Assembly (NCBI GenBank): GCA_015491615.1
Contig: WFVN01000270.1
Coordinates: forward strand, 1-20,772
DNA from: Gammaproteobacteria bacterium
GTDB taxonomy: Bacteria; Pseudomonadota; Gammaproteobacteria; S012-40
DNA length: 20,772 nucleotides
Reading direction: 5' to 3'
A program made the translations under genes and the position numbers. The notes beneath the pieces are model-generated. The model was not told the DNA's origin. It saw nothing but the letters and a program-made list of their open reading frames with translations, and did no database searches. Shown in pieces: positions 6,960 to 14,177 of this stretch. The stretch's first letter is position 1. Every line of letters starts with the position of its first letter.

Positions 6960-7637
6960 ATGGACCACGAACGAACCACCGACCCGGCGATGAACGAGCT
7001 GCTCGCCACAGTGGCGCGGGAGCTGGCCGAAACGGCGGAAGAGACAGGGGTGGAACGGCTGGAACCACACATCCACGAGGCCATCGCCGCCACCCCTCGC
7101 GATATCTTCGTGGCCCCTGAACAACGAGCGTACGCCCACCGAGACACCCCCCTCCCCCTCGGTCATGGCCAAACCATTTCCCAACCCTTCATCGTCGCCC
7201 TCATGACTCAACTGGCCGCTCCCGGTCCCGAGCACAAAGTCCTGGACGTAGGTACCGGCTCCGGTTGGCAGGCGGCCATCCTCGCCCGCCTGGCCAAGGA
7301 AGTGCACGGTCTGGAGGTCATACCCGAGCTGGCGCGCCAGGCCCGTTCGCGTATGGAAACGTTGGGCCTCGACAATGTCGTTATCCACGAAGGAGACGGC
7401 TGGCAGGGCCTGCCGGAAATCGCCCCCTTCGACGTCATCGTCGTCGCCGCCACCGCCCCCGAAATCCCCGTGGCCCTGGTGGAACAACTCGCCCCCGGCG
7501 GACGTCTCATCCTACCCGTAGGGGCACCCCGCAGCCGCCAATGGCTCACCCGGGTGGAGAAGGACCCACAAGGGCGAATCCGACAACGGCATGTTCTGCC
7601 CGTCGCCTTCGTCCCCCTCGTACGATCATCTGGCTAG
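6960..7637 (+). CDS. pcm: Protein-L-isoaspartate O-methyltransferase
   Basis: Pcm uses SAM to methylate isoaspartyl residues in damaged proteins and so begins their repair. The 225-residue product has the family pattern in order: RDIFVAPEQRAYAHRDTPLPLGHGQTISQP, with the substrate-binding GHGQTISQP; the SAM motif I VLDVGTGSGWQAAILARL; VHGLEVIPELARQA (post I); NVVIHEGDGWQGLPEIAPFDVIVVAATAPEIP; and LAPGGRLILPVG. The ATG at 6960 gives the usual length of about 210-225 residues and has AAGGA about 11 bases upstream. An ATG at 6900 adds 20 residues without family similarity, and the ATG at 6990 lacks a ribosome site. The next gene encodes an envelope protease, so the pair may serve protein quality control. 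Confidence 0.95.
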   Translation: MDHERTTDPAMNELLATVARELAETAEETGVERLEPHIHEAIAATPRDIFVAPEQRAYAHRDTPLPLGHGQTISQPFIVALMTQLAAPGPEHKVLDVGTGSGWQAAILARLAKEVHGLEVIPELARQARSRMETLGLDNVVIHEGDGWQGLPEIAPFDVIVVAATAPEIPVALVEQLAPGGRLILPVGAPRSRQWLTRVEKDPQGRIRQRHVLPVAFVPLVRSSG

Positions 7638-7708
7638 GAAATTGGCCACCTGTTAAGGTGTGCCGATTGCGGGCCGAACTATAGACCGAATCCAACGACC
7701 GGCGACCC

Positions 7709-9133
7709 ATGCCCCCCAGACATCGACGACGCAAACGTTTGCTCGGGCCGATTTTCATCCTTCTGCTCGCCGGCATGGCCAACCCGGCCCCCGCCGAACA
7801 AGCAAACCTGCCCGACCTCTCCGGCGAACTCTATGTCCTCGGAGAGCGCTACAATGACTACGCCGAAAGCCTGATCCAGAACCTGCGCCGGTACGGACGC
7901 CTGGTCCACGACCCGGTGGTCTCGGACTTCATCGGTCGGCTTTCCGGTCGCATCGCCTCCGCTGCCGACCCTCCCATCGCCCTGCGACTGTTCGTCATCA
8001 ACGACGACAACATCAACGCCTTCGCCATGCCCCCCAACTTCGTCGGCATCCACACCGGCCTCATCCTCAACGCCCGTACCGAGGACGAACTGGCCGCGGT
8101 CATTGCCCACGAGGTCTCCCACCTCACCCTGCGACACGTGGACCGGGCCATGCGCGAAGCGGACAAACTAGGACCGGCCACGACCGGGGCCATCCTCGCC
8201 GCCCTCATCCTCGGCGCCTATGATCCCACCCTGGCGGAAGCGGCCATCGCCACTACCATCGCCGCCAACATCCAGTCGCAGCTCAGCTTCAGTCGCGGTA
8301 GTGAAAAAGAGGCCGACCGCGCCGGCATCCAGATCCTCGTACGTGCCGGCTACGACCCCGAGGCCATGGCCTCGTTCTTCCAACGCCTGTTGGACAACGA
8401 AAGCCTCAACGCCAAAGCCCCGGTCTTCGTTCGCACCCACCCCCTTACTACCGATCGTATTGCCGAGGCGCGCTCACGGGCGAGGACGCTTCGTGCCCAC
8501 TACGACCCCGCGCTGGATCCTGCCGACCCCATCGCCTTCGCCTTGCTGAAAGTGCGAGTCGCCCAACAGACGGGCATCCCGCCGGCCAATGTAGTCGACC
8601 GGAACAGCCCGGCCCCGGTACGCCGCTACGTACAAATCCTGGAACGCATGGACGAAGGCGAGACACAAACTGCACGGCGTGAACTACAGGCCCTGATGGC
8701 AAGCGATCGCCCCCGCATCCCCTACCTCCTCACCCTGAGCGAGCTCTACAAACAAGCGGGCGACTACGAAGCCGCCATCGACCTGCTGCGTCGCTACATA
8801 GGCTACTTCCCCGGCAATATTCCCCTCATCGTCTACTACGCAGACATGCTCATCGAGGAAAAAAAATCGGACGAAGCGGCGACCGTTCTGGAACGACACA
8901 TCAAATATGGTTTGCGCAATCCAGCCCTGTTTCTCAGTCTGAGTCGCGCCTACGCCAATCAAAACCGGCAAGGCCACGCCCATATCATGTTATCAAATTA
9001 CTATTTTATGTTAGGCGAATATAAGCTATCGCTGAAAGAGTTGACGCTCAGTTTGAGCGCCGACGACCTTGATCCGAAAGAGAAAAAGCTGGTCCAGAGA
9101 AAGATCCAGGTCATCACGGATAATCTGGATTAA
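7709..9133 (+). CDS. bepA: Periplasmic M48 zinc metalloprotease with TPR domain (BepA-like)
   Basis: BepA-type proteases work in the periplasm as chaperone and protease for outer-membrane proteins such as LptD. The 474-residue product starts with a basic stretch and hydrophobic core ending near ANPAPA, a signal peptide. The M48 domain follows, with the zinc site HEVSH at 134-138 and the third ligand Glu199 in SEKEADRAG (ExxAD pattern). NAFAMPPNFVGIHTGLI precedes the site, as in E. coli BepA. From about residue 325 helical TPR-like repeats run to the end (ELYKQAGDYEAAIDLLRRYI, then ADMLIEEKKSDEAATVLERHI). The start has only a poor ribosome site. The last 150 bases use rarer, AT-rich codons unlike the rest of the gene. 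YfgC is an older name for the family; another M48 subfamily is possible but less likely. Confidence 0.88.
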   Translation: MPPRHRRRKRLLGPIFILLLAGMANPAPAEQANLPDLSGELYVLGERYNDYAESLIQNLRRYGRLVHDPVVSDFIGRLSGRIASAADPPIALRLFVINDDNINAFAMPPNFVGIHTGLILNARTEDELAAVIAHEVSHLTLRHVDRAMREADKLGPATTGAILAALILGAYDPTLAEAAIATTIAANIQSQLSFSRGSEKEADRAGIQILVRAGYDPEAMASFFQRLLDNESLNAKAPVFVRTHPLTTDRIAEARSRARTLRAHYDPALDPADPIAFALLKVRVAQQTGIPPANVVDRNSPAPVRRYVQILERMDEGETQTARRELQALMASDRPRIPYLLTLSELYKQAGDYEAAIDLLRRYIGYFPGNIPLIVYYADMLIEEKKSDEAATVLERHIKYGLRNPALFLSLSRAYANQNRQGHAHIMLSNYYFMLGEYKLSLKELTLSLSADDLDPKEKKLVQRKIQVITDNLD

Positions 9134-9154
9134 TCGGCATATCATGCTTTCAAA

Positions 9155-9184
9155 TTGACACAAATCGTCCGATTGACGTATCTA
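9155..9184 (+). promoter_or_regulatory. Candidate sigma-70 promoter for soxXYZA
   Basis: A perfect TTGACA (9155-9160) stands 18 bases before TATCTA (9179-9184), in the 87-base gap between bepA and soxX. A transcription start near 9191 would leave a leader of about 30 bases. The -10 is poor, which would fit a promoter that needs an activator, but no operator was recognised. Confidence 0.45.
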
Positions 9185-9220
9185 CGAACTGTTTTCAAAA
9201 CCGTCCTAGGAGAATCGTCC

Positions 9221-9589
9221 GTGCGCAGCAAATCGATCGCTCTACCCACGCTCTCCGCCCTTGCGCTCGTCACCGCCCTCACCGTCCCCACCGTTTCTTC
9301 CGCCGAAGAAGGGGCGTCGGTCATCGAAGAAGGAAAGAGCATCGCCTTCAACCGCAAGAAAGGCAATTGCCTCGCTTGCCACGCCATCGAAGGGGGCACC
9401 TTACCTGGCAACATCGGACCGCCGTTGGTGAACATGAAAGAACGATTCCCGAGCAAAAAGAAGCTCAAGGAACAGATCTGGGACGCCACGCGCACCAACC
9501 CCTACACCATCATGCCGCCCTTCGGAAAACACGAGATCCTCGAGCCGGACGAGCTCGATAAGGTCGTCGAATTCATCTATTCCCTGTAA
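9221..9589 (+). CDS. soxX: SoxX, monohaem c-type cytochrome subunit of SoxAX
   Basis: SoxX pairs with SoxA in the periplasm. Together they oxidatively join thiosulfate to the SoxY cysteine and pass the electrons on to cytochrome c. The 122-residue precursor has a signal peptide (basic MRSKS, hydrophobic core, cleavage near VSSA-EE). It has one haem-binding CLACH at residues 50-54, and Met98 in TIMPPFGKHEIL is the likely second axial ligand, as known for SoxX. GNIGPPLV matches the family loop after the haem site. The start is a GTG at 9221 with AGGAGA nine bases upstream; an open frame back to 9155 starts at a TTG inside the promoter and would disrupt the signal peptide. It is the first gene of the sox run, and the soxY start follows 24 bases after its stop. 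Confidence 0.95.
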   Translation: MRSKSIALPTLSALALVTALTVPTVSSAEEGASVIEEGKSIAFNRKKGNCLACHAIEGGTLPGNIGPPLVNMKERFPSKKKLKEQIWDATRTNPYTIMPPFGKHEILEPDELDKVVEFIYSL

Positions 9590-9613
9590 TCACATCTTTT
9601 AGGAGCGAAGAAC

Positions 9614-10081
9614 GTGAACCTGGCACGCAGAGATGTCCTCAAACTCAGTATCACCGGTGCCGCTCTGGCCACCCTACCCATCGGCACCCTGTTCCCGGCC
9701 CGACCGGTCCAGGCCGCCTACCCCGATAACGCATTTCAGGCGAAAGAAGTCGCCAAGGCGCTACAAGACCTCTTCGGCACCACCGACACCAGCGCCGGCG
9801 CCGTGAAGATCAAGGCCCCGGACATCGCCGAGAACGGTGCCGTGGTTCCTGTCACCGTCTCTACCGGTATGGATGGGGTAGAAAGCATCACCATCCTGGT
9901 AGAAAAGAATCCTTCTCCGCTGGTGGCCCACTTCGAACTCGGCCCTCGCACCGCCGGCTATGTCTCCACCCGTATCAAAATGGGTGAAACCTCGCCGGTG
10001 ATCGCAGTGGTGAAGGCCAACGGCAAACTCCACACAGCCAGCAAGACGGTCAAGGTCACCATCGGCGGTTGTGGCGGCTGA
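9614..10081 (+). CDS. soxY: SoxY, sulfur-carrier subunit of SoxYZ
   Basis: SoxY carries pathway intermediates covalently on a cysteine in a flexible C-terminal arm. The 155-residue precursor ends in GGCGG, the diagnostic SoxY carrier sequence, with Cys153 as the attachment point. The N-terminus (ARRDVLKLS followed by a hydrophobic stretch and PVQA-AY) is a twin-arginine signal, so SoxY should be exported folded, probably with SoxZ riding along. The mature part has the SoxY core: VPVTVSTGMDGVESITILVEKNPSPLVAHFEL. The GTG start at 9614 has AGGAG ten bases upstream. It stands second in soxXYZA, and length and features are standard for the family. Confidence 0.97.
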   Translation: MNLARRDVLKLSITGAALATLPIGTLFPARPVQAAYPDNAFQAKEVAKALQDLFGTTDTSAGAVKIKAPDIAENGAVVPVTVSTGMDGVESITILVEKNPSPLVAHFELGPRTAGYVSTRIKMGETSPVIAVVKANGKLHTASKTVKVTIGGCGG

Positions 10082-10134
10082 TCCGCACACCTCACACGTT
10101 CACGACAACCAACGCATTCGGGGAAAGACACGAC

Positions 10135-10452
10135 ATGGCAAAGAATACGATCAAGGTCCGGGCCAAGATCAAAGGCGACGAGTGTGTCGTCAAGACCCTC
10201 ATCAAGCACCCCATGGAAACCGGGCTGCGCAAGGACAAGAAAACGGGCAAGAAAATCCCCGCCCACTTCATCAAGGAAGTGGTCTGCGAGCACAAAGGCG
10301 AGAAGGTCTGCGTGGCCAACTGGGGCGTGGCGGTATCCAAAAACCCTTACCTCTCTTTCCGCTTCGGCGGTGCTTCCAAGGGCGACCAGATCAAGATCAG
10401 CTGGGTGGACAACAAAGGCGATTCCGATTCCAAGACCGCCACCATTTCCTGA
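10135..10452 (+). CDS. soxZ: SoxZ, partner subunit of SoxYZ
   Basis: SoxZ forms the heterodimer with SoxY that all other Sox enzymes act on. The 105-residue product has no signal peptide, as usual for SoxZ, which is exported together with the Tat-targeted SoxY. Family features are the IKVRAKIKGDECVVKTLIKHPMETG opening, the lysine-rich KDKKTGKKIPAHFI loop, and NPYLSFRFGGASKGDQIKISWVDNKGDS near the end. Three cysteines occur (in DECVV, VVCEH and KVCVA); the last two flank a short turn and could pair, although SoxZ cysteines are not catalytic. The ATG at 10135 has GGGGAAAG upstream. The start of soxA follows 15 bases after its stop. Confidence 0.96.
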   Translation: MAKNTIKVRAKIKGDECVVKTLIKHPMETGLRKDKKTGKKIPAHFIKEVVCEHKGEKVCVANWGVAVSKNPYLSFRFGGASKGDQIKISWVDNKGDSDSKTATIS

Positions 10453-10467
10453 CGAGGCGAGGGAAGC

Positions 10468-11304
10468 ATGAAAGCAAAAAACGCTCTGTTGATATTGTTT
10501 CTCGTCCTACCGCTGGGTACGGCTTTCGCAGCCGACGTCTCTCCGGAGGAGGAGCTGGTCAAGTTCCAGAGTTATTTCAAGGAAAAATTCCCGGAAATCC
10601 CGTTTCAGGATTTCGCCAACGGCGTCTATGCCGTGGACCCCGCTTCCCGCGAGCAATGGGAAGCGCTGGAGGAATTCCCGCCCTACGAGATCGACATCGA
10701 GGAAGGCAAGCGGCTGTTCGAGACACCGTTCAAGAACGGTAAGACTTATGCGGACTGCTTCGAAAACGGGGGCATCGGCATCGCCCAAAACTATCCCTAT
10801 TTCGACGCCAAGCGCAACGAGGTCGTCACTCTTCCCCTGGCCATCAACCGATGCCGCGAGGAAAACGGCGAGCCCCCCTTGAAATACAAGAAGGGCAAGC
10901 TCGCCAAGATACTCGCTTACATGGTGTACACCTCGCGGGGCAATACTATCGACGTAAAGATTCCCAACGAAAAGGCACTGGAAGCGTGGAAGAAAGGACG
11001 ACAGTTCTACTTCTCCCGCCGGGGGCAACTCAATCTGGCCTGCGCCCACTGCCATCTGGAGAATGCCGGTCGCCGCATCCGTGCGGACATCCTCAGCCCG
11101 GCCCTGGGCCATCCCACCCACTTTCCCGTCTACCGCTCCAAGTGGGGTGAGCTGGGCACGCTGCATCGCCGCTTCGCCGGCTGCAACAAACAAGTGCGCG
11201 CCAAGCCCTTCAAGGCCCAGAGCGAGGAGTACCGCAATCTGGAGTACTTCCTCACTTACATGAGCAACGGCCTCCAGATCAACGGGCCCGGCGTTCGGAA
11301 GTGA
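10468..11304 (+). CDS. soxA: SoxA, monohaem c-type cytochrome subunit of SoxAX
   Basis: SoxA holds the active haem of the SoxAX complex, which conjugates thiosulfate to SoxY. The 278-residue precursor has a clear Sec signal peptide (cleavage near AFA-AD). Only one haem site is present, CAHCH at 192-196. The other end of that haem is probably held by Cys239 in RFAGCNKQ, the cysteine ligand known to carry a persulfide in SoxA. In dihaem SoxA proteins a second CxxCH sits in the N-terminal half; here that half keeps only Cys97 (YADCFENGG) and Cys129 (INRCREENGE), which in monohaem SoxA form a disulfide. The ATG at 10468 follows GAGGCGAGGGAAG. A strong terminator lies 16 bases after the stop. Confidence 0.96.
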   Translation: MKAKNALLILFLVLPLGTAFAADVSPEEELVKFQSYFKEKFPEIPFQDFANGVYAVDPASREQWEALEEFPPYEIDIEEGKRLFETPFKNGKTYADCFENGGIGIAQNYPYFDAKRNEVVTLPLAINRCREENGEPPLKYKKGKLAKILAYMVYTSRGNTIDVKIPNEKALEAWKKGRQFYFSRRGQLNLACAHCHLENAGRRIRADILSPALGHPTHFPVYRSKWGELGTLHRRFAGCNKQVRAKPFKAQSEEYRNLEYFLTYMSNGLQINGPGVRK

Positions 11305-11320
11305 ATTCCATCGTAATCGG

Positions 11321-11353
11321 GGCCCGGCCGTGTTCTCATGGCCGGGCCTTTTT
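11321..11353 (+). terminator. Intrinsic terminator between soxA and soxB
   Basis: GGCCCGGCC (11321-11329), a 10-base loop and GGCCGGGCC (11340-11348) form a perfect 9-bp GC stem that is followed at once by five T residues. This is a textbook Rho-independent terminator and should end or reduce transcription after soxA. A copy of the left arm inside the end of soxA (11285-11292) could pair with the right arm instead. Confidence 0.85.
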
Positions 11354-11392
11354 CTACCCAAGGCATCCCCGTATAGTCCCACAGGTGACACC

Positions 11393-13132
11393 ATGAGCAT
11401 GAATCGCCGAGAATTCCTCAGGACTCTGGCCGTCGCCAGCGGTGCCGGCCTGGCCCTGTCCGGATGCAGTCTCTTGAATCGCAAGACCTTTCGCCGGGCA
11501 CCCTCGGATTTCTACGAAATCCCGCCCTATGGCAACGTCTCCCTCCTCCATTTCACCGACTGCCATGCCCAGCTACTGCCCCTGTGGTTCCGAGAGCCGC
11601 ACATCAACATCGGCGTCGGCGGCATGAAGGGGCGTCCGCCGCACTTGGTGGGCCGCCAATTCCTAGAGTATTTCGGCATCGAGCCCGGCAGCATTTACGC
11701 CCATGCCTACACCTACCTGGATTTCGTCGAGGCGGCCCAGTTCTACGGGAAAGTAGGCGGCTTCGCCCACCTTGCCACCCTGGTGAAACACCTGCGCGCC
11801 CAGCGGCCGGGCAGCCTCCTCCTGGACGGCGGCGACACCTGGCAGGGTTCCGCCACCGCCCTGTGGACCAAGGGTCAGGACATGGTGGACGCCTGCAAAC
11901 TCCTGGGGGTGGACGTGATGACCGCCCACTGGGAATTCACCTACGGCGCCGAACGGGTGCAGGAGATCATCGAAAACGATCTCGCTGGACACATCGACTT
12001 CGTCGCCCATAACGTCTTCGACAACACCTGGGAAGAGCGTGTTTTCGACCCCTATGTCATCAAGGAGATCAACGGGGTCCCGGTGGCCGTCATCGGTCAG
12101 GCCTTCCCCTACACGCCGGTGGCCAACCCCCGCCACATGATTCCCGAATGGTCCTTCGGCATCCGCGAAGAGGAGCTGCAAGAGGTCATCGACGAGGCCA
12201 AAGAAAACGGGGCCCGAGTGTGCGTGCTGCTGTCCCACAACGGTATGGACGTGGACCTCAAACTGGCCTCGCGCGTACGCGGCCTGGACGCCATCCTCGG
12301 CGGCCACACCCACGACGCCGTCCCACGCGCCATGGAAGTGAAGAACGCCGCCGGCACCACCCTGGTCATCAACTCCGGATCCAACGGTAAGTTCTTGAGT
12401 GTGCTGGACTTGGACGTGCGCGGCGGGCAGGTACGCGGTTACCGCTTCCATCTCCTGCCGGTGTTCTCCAACCTCTTGGAGCCCGACCCGGAGATGAGCG
12501 CCTACATCGAAAAGGTGCGCGCCCCCTTCAAAGACCGCCTAGACGAGACCCTGGCGGTCACCGACGACCTCCTCTTCCGGCGCGGCAACTTCAACGGCAC
12601 CTTCGATCAGCTCATCCTCGATGCCATGTTGGCGGTCCAGGACGCCCAGATCGCCTTCTCCCCCGGCTTCCGCTGGGGCGCCACCCTGCTCCCCGGCGAT
12701 CCCATCACCTTCGAAGACGTGATGACCCAAACCGCCATCACCTACCCCACCGCCACCCTCAACGAGTTCACCGGCGAGCAGATCAAAATCATCATGGAGG
12801 ATGTAGCGGACAATCTGTTCAACAAGGACCCCTACTATCAGCAGGGCGGCGACATGGTACGCGTGGGTGGCCTGCGCTATACCATGGACCCCACCGCCGA
12901 CATCGGCCACCGCATCCGCGACATGGAGCTGGACGGCAAGCCCATCGACCCGAAGAAGAAATACAAGGTGGCCGGGTGGGCCCCCGTCGCCCGTCCCGTG
13001 GAAGGCAAGCCCATTTGGGACGTGGTGGCCGAGTACCTGCGCGACAAGAAATTCGTCCGCATCGGTCGGCCCAACGAACCCAAACTCGTCAACGTCGCCG
13101 GCAACCCCGGCTACGAACCTATATTCGCCTGA
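11393..13132 (+). CDS. soxB: SoxB, dimanganese thiosulfohydrolase
   Basis: SoxB hydrolyses the terminal sulfone of SoxY-bound intermediates to release sulfate in the periplasm. The 579-residue protein belongs to the 5'-nucleotidase-type metallophosphatase fold, with the metal-binding motifs FTDCHAQ (55-61), LDGGDTWQGS, AHWEFTYG (in place of the GNHE of nucleotidases), LLSHNG and GGHTHD. SGSNGKFL and the C-terminal RVGGLRYTMDP and YKVAGWAPV are typical of SoxB. The N-terminus has a twin-arginine signal (NRREFLR) whose hydrophobic stretch ends in LSGC, a possible lipobox. The ATG at 11393 has AGGTGA a few bases upstream. It sits only 39 bases after a terminator. A TATAGT at 11372-11377 could be a -10, but no -35 fits well. 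Its end overlaps convergent lptG by 14 bases. Confidence 0.97.
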   Translation: MSMNRREFLRTLAVASGAGLALSGCSLLNRKTFRRAPSDFYEIPPYGNVSLLHFTDCHAQLLPLWFREPHINIGVGGMKGRPPHLVGRQFLEYFGIEPGSIYAHAYTYLDFVEAAQFYGKVGGFAHLATLVKHLRAQRPGSLLLDGGDTWQGSATALWTKGQDMVDACKLLGVDVMTAHWEFTYGAERVQEIIENDLAGHIDFVAHNVFDNTWEERVFDPYVIKEINGVPVAVIGQAFPYTPVANPRHMIPEWSFGIREEELQEVIDEAKENGARVCVLLSHNGMDVDLKLASRVRGLDAILGGHTHDAVPRAMEVKNAAGTTLVINSGSNGKFLSVLDLDVRGGQVRGYRFHLLPVFSNLLEPDPEMSAYIEKVRAPFKDRLDETLAVTDDLLFRRGNFNGTFDQLILDAMLAVQDAQIAFSPGFRWGATLLPGDPITFEDVMTQTAITYPTATLNEFTGEQIKIIMEDVADNLFNKDPYYQQGGDMVRVGGLRYTMDPTADIGHRIRDMELDGKPIDPKKKYKVAGWAPVARPVEGKPIWDVVAEYLRDKKFVRIGRPNEPKLVNVAGNPGYEPIFA

Positions 13133-14177
13133 GGGACTGCAACAGCATCAGGTTCACGGCCAGGAGGGCGAGTTGGAAGGCCAGCTTGCCCTCCCATACG
13201 CCGATCCGGTACAGCACCACGGCGTAGTCCACCAGACTGTTGGCCAGGTAAGCGCCGATGCCCACCAGCAACCCCATGACCACGGGCCGACCGGCGGCCG
13301 TGCGCCCCGCCCGCCGGCGTGCCCCCAGCAAGAACCCCAGCAAGGCCAGATTGAGGGCGTAGAGGGGGAACGACAAACGTCCGTAGTAACTCACCTCGTA
13401 GCGGGCTACGTCCAGCCCGTGGAGGCGCAGGGAGTCGATCGCCGCCTGCAACTCCCTCAGGCCCATCTGCGCCGCGCCTTTGCCCGCCAGCTCCACCAGA
13501 CGACGATCCACCCGCAGCACCACCGGACGATCCACCGCCGACTCCCGCCGCATGCCCCCCACCAAGGACCAGCGCAGCCAGCGCGCTGCTCGCCATTCCC
13601 CGGAAGATACACGCCGCACGTCCTCCATGCGCTCGTATTCCAACAACCGGTCCATCCGCAGGCGAAAGCGCTCCACCCAGGCCACCCGCGCCTCGCTCAG
13701 CCCCCGATAGAGGACCACCGCATCCCCTTCCCGCACCCACAAGGCGTCTCCCTGCAACAGGGCCTCGCCGCCCCGTCCCCCTTTGATCTGCGCCACCCAG
13801 GCCTGGGCCTCCGGCCCCAGGCGGTCGTAGGCGATCGCCACCAGCGACGCTGAAATCAACGCCAACACGGCGACCACCGCTGCCTGGCGGACCAAGGAAT
13901 ATCCCCCCGCCTGCATGGCCACCAACTCGGAGCGGCCGACCAAAGCGGCCGTAGCCATCACCAGGCCAATGAGCAGGGCGGAGGGGAACAACTCGAACAG
14001 CCATCGCGGCCCTTGGGCCAGGGCCACCAGCACGGCATCCCCGGTACCGTAGTCATCGCCCAGCTTGTTCAACTCATCGCCCAGGGTCACCAGCACGAAC
14101 AGGACGACCAGAACCGAAGTCGCCCCGCCTACGTAGAGCCCGGCCTGGCGCGCGAGATACCTATCCAGCACGGGCAT
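13119..14177 (-). CDS. lptG: LptG, LPS export permease subunit
   Basis: LptG and LptF form the membrane part of the LptB2FG exporter, which draws lipopolysaccharide out of the inner membrane towards LptC. The 352-residue protein has the family layout. Three membrane segments stand in the N-terminal 120 residues, including LVTLGDELNKL and the conserved FPSALLIGLVMATAALVGRSELVAMQAGGYS coupling region. A periplasmic beta-jellyroll domain (about 130-265) follows, then three membrane segments at the end (LSFPLYALNLALLGFLLG, VMGLLVGIGAYLANSL, LAFQLALLAVNLMLL). The gene starts at an ATG at 14177, 17 bases inside the end of lptF, which suggests coupled translation. Its TAG stop lies 14 bases inside soxB on the other strand. 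Confidence 0.93.
   Translation of the reverse strand: MPVLDRYLARQAGLYVGGATSVLVVLFVLVTLGDELNKLGDDYGTGDAVLVALAQGPRWLFELFPSALLIGLVMATAALVGRSELVAMQAGGYSLVRQAAVVAVLALISASLVAIAYDRLGPEAQAWVAQIKGGRGGEALLQGDALWVREGDAVVLYRGLSEARVAWVERFRLRMDRLLEYERMEDVRRVSSGEWRAARWLRWSLVGGMRRESAVDRPVVLRVDRRLVELAGKGAAQMGLRELQAAIDSLRLHGLDVARYEVSYYGRLSFPLYALNLALLGFLLGARRRAGRTAAGRPVVMGLLVGIGAYLANSLVDYAVVLYRIGVWEGKLAFQLALLAVNLMLLQSLRRI

Noticed and set aside
7647..7660. CACCT-GTTA-AGGTG hairpin as terminator of pcm
   Set aside because: The stem has only five pairs and no T-run follows.
9155..9220. N-terminal extension of soxX from a TTG at 9155
   Set aside because: It would start on the -35 box, lacks a ribosome site and places 22 residues before a good signal peptide; the GTG at 9221 has AGGAGA upstream.
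11330..11392. N-terminal extension of soxB from a GTG at 11330
   Set aside because: It begins in the loop of the terminator and would bury the Tat signal; the ATG at 11393 has its own ribosome site.
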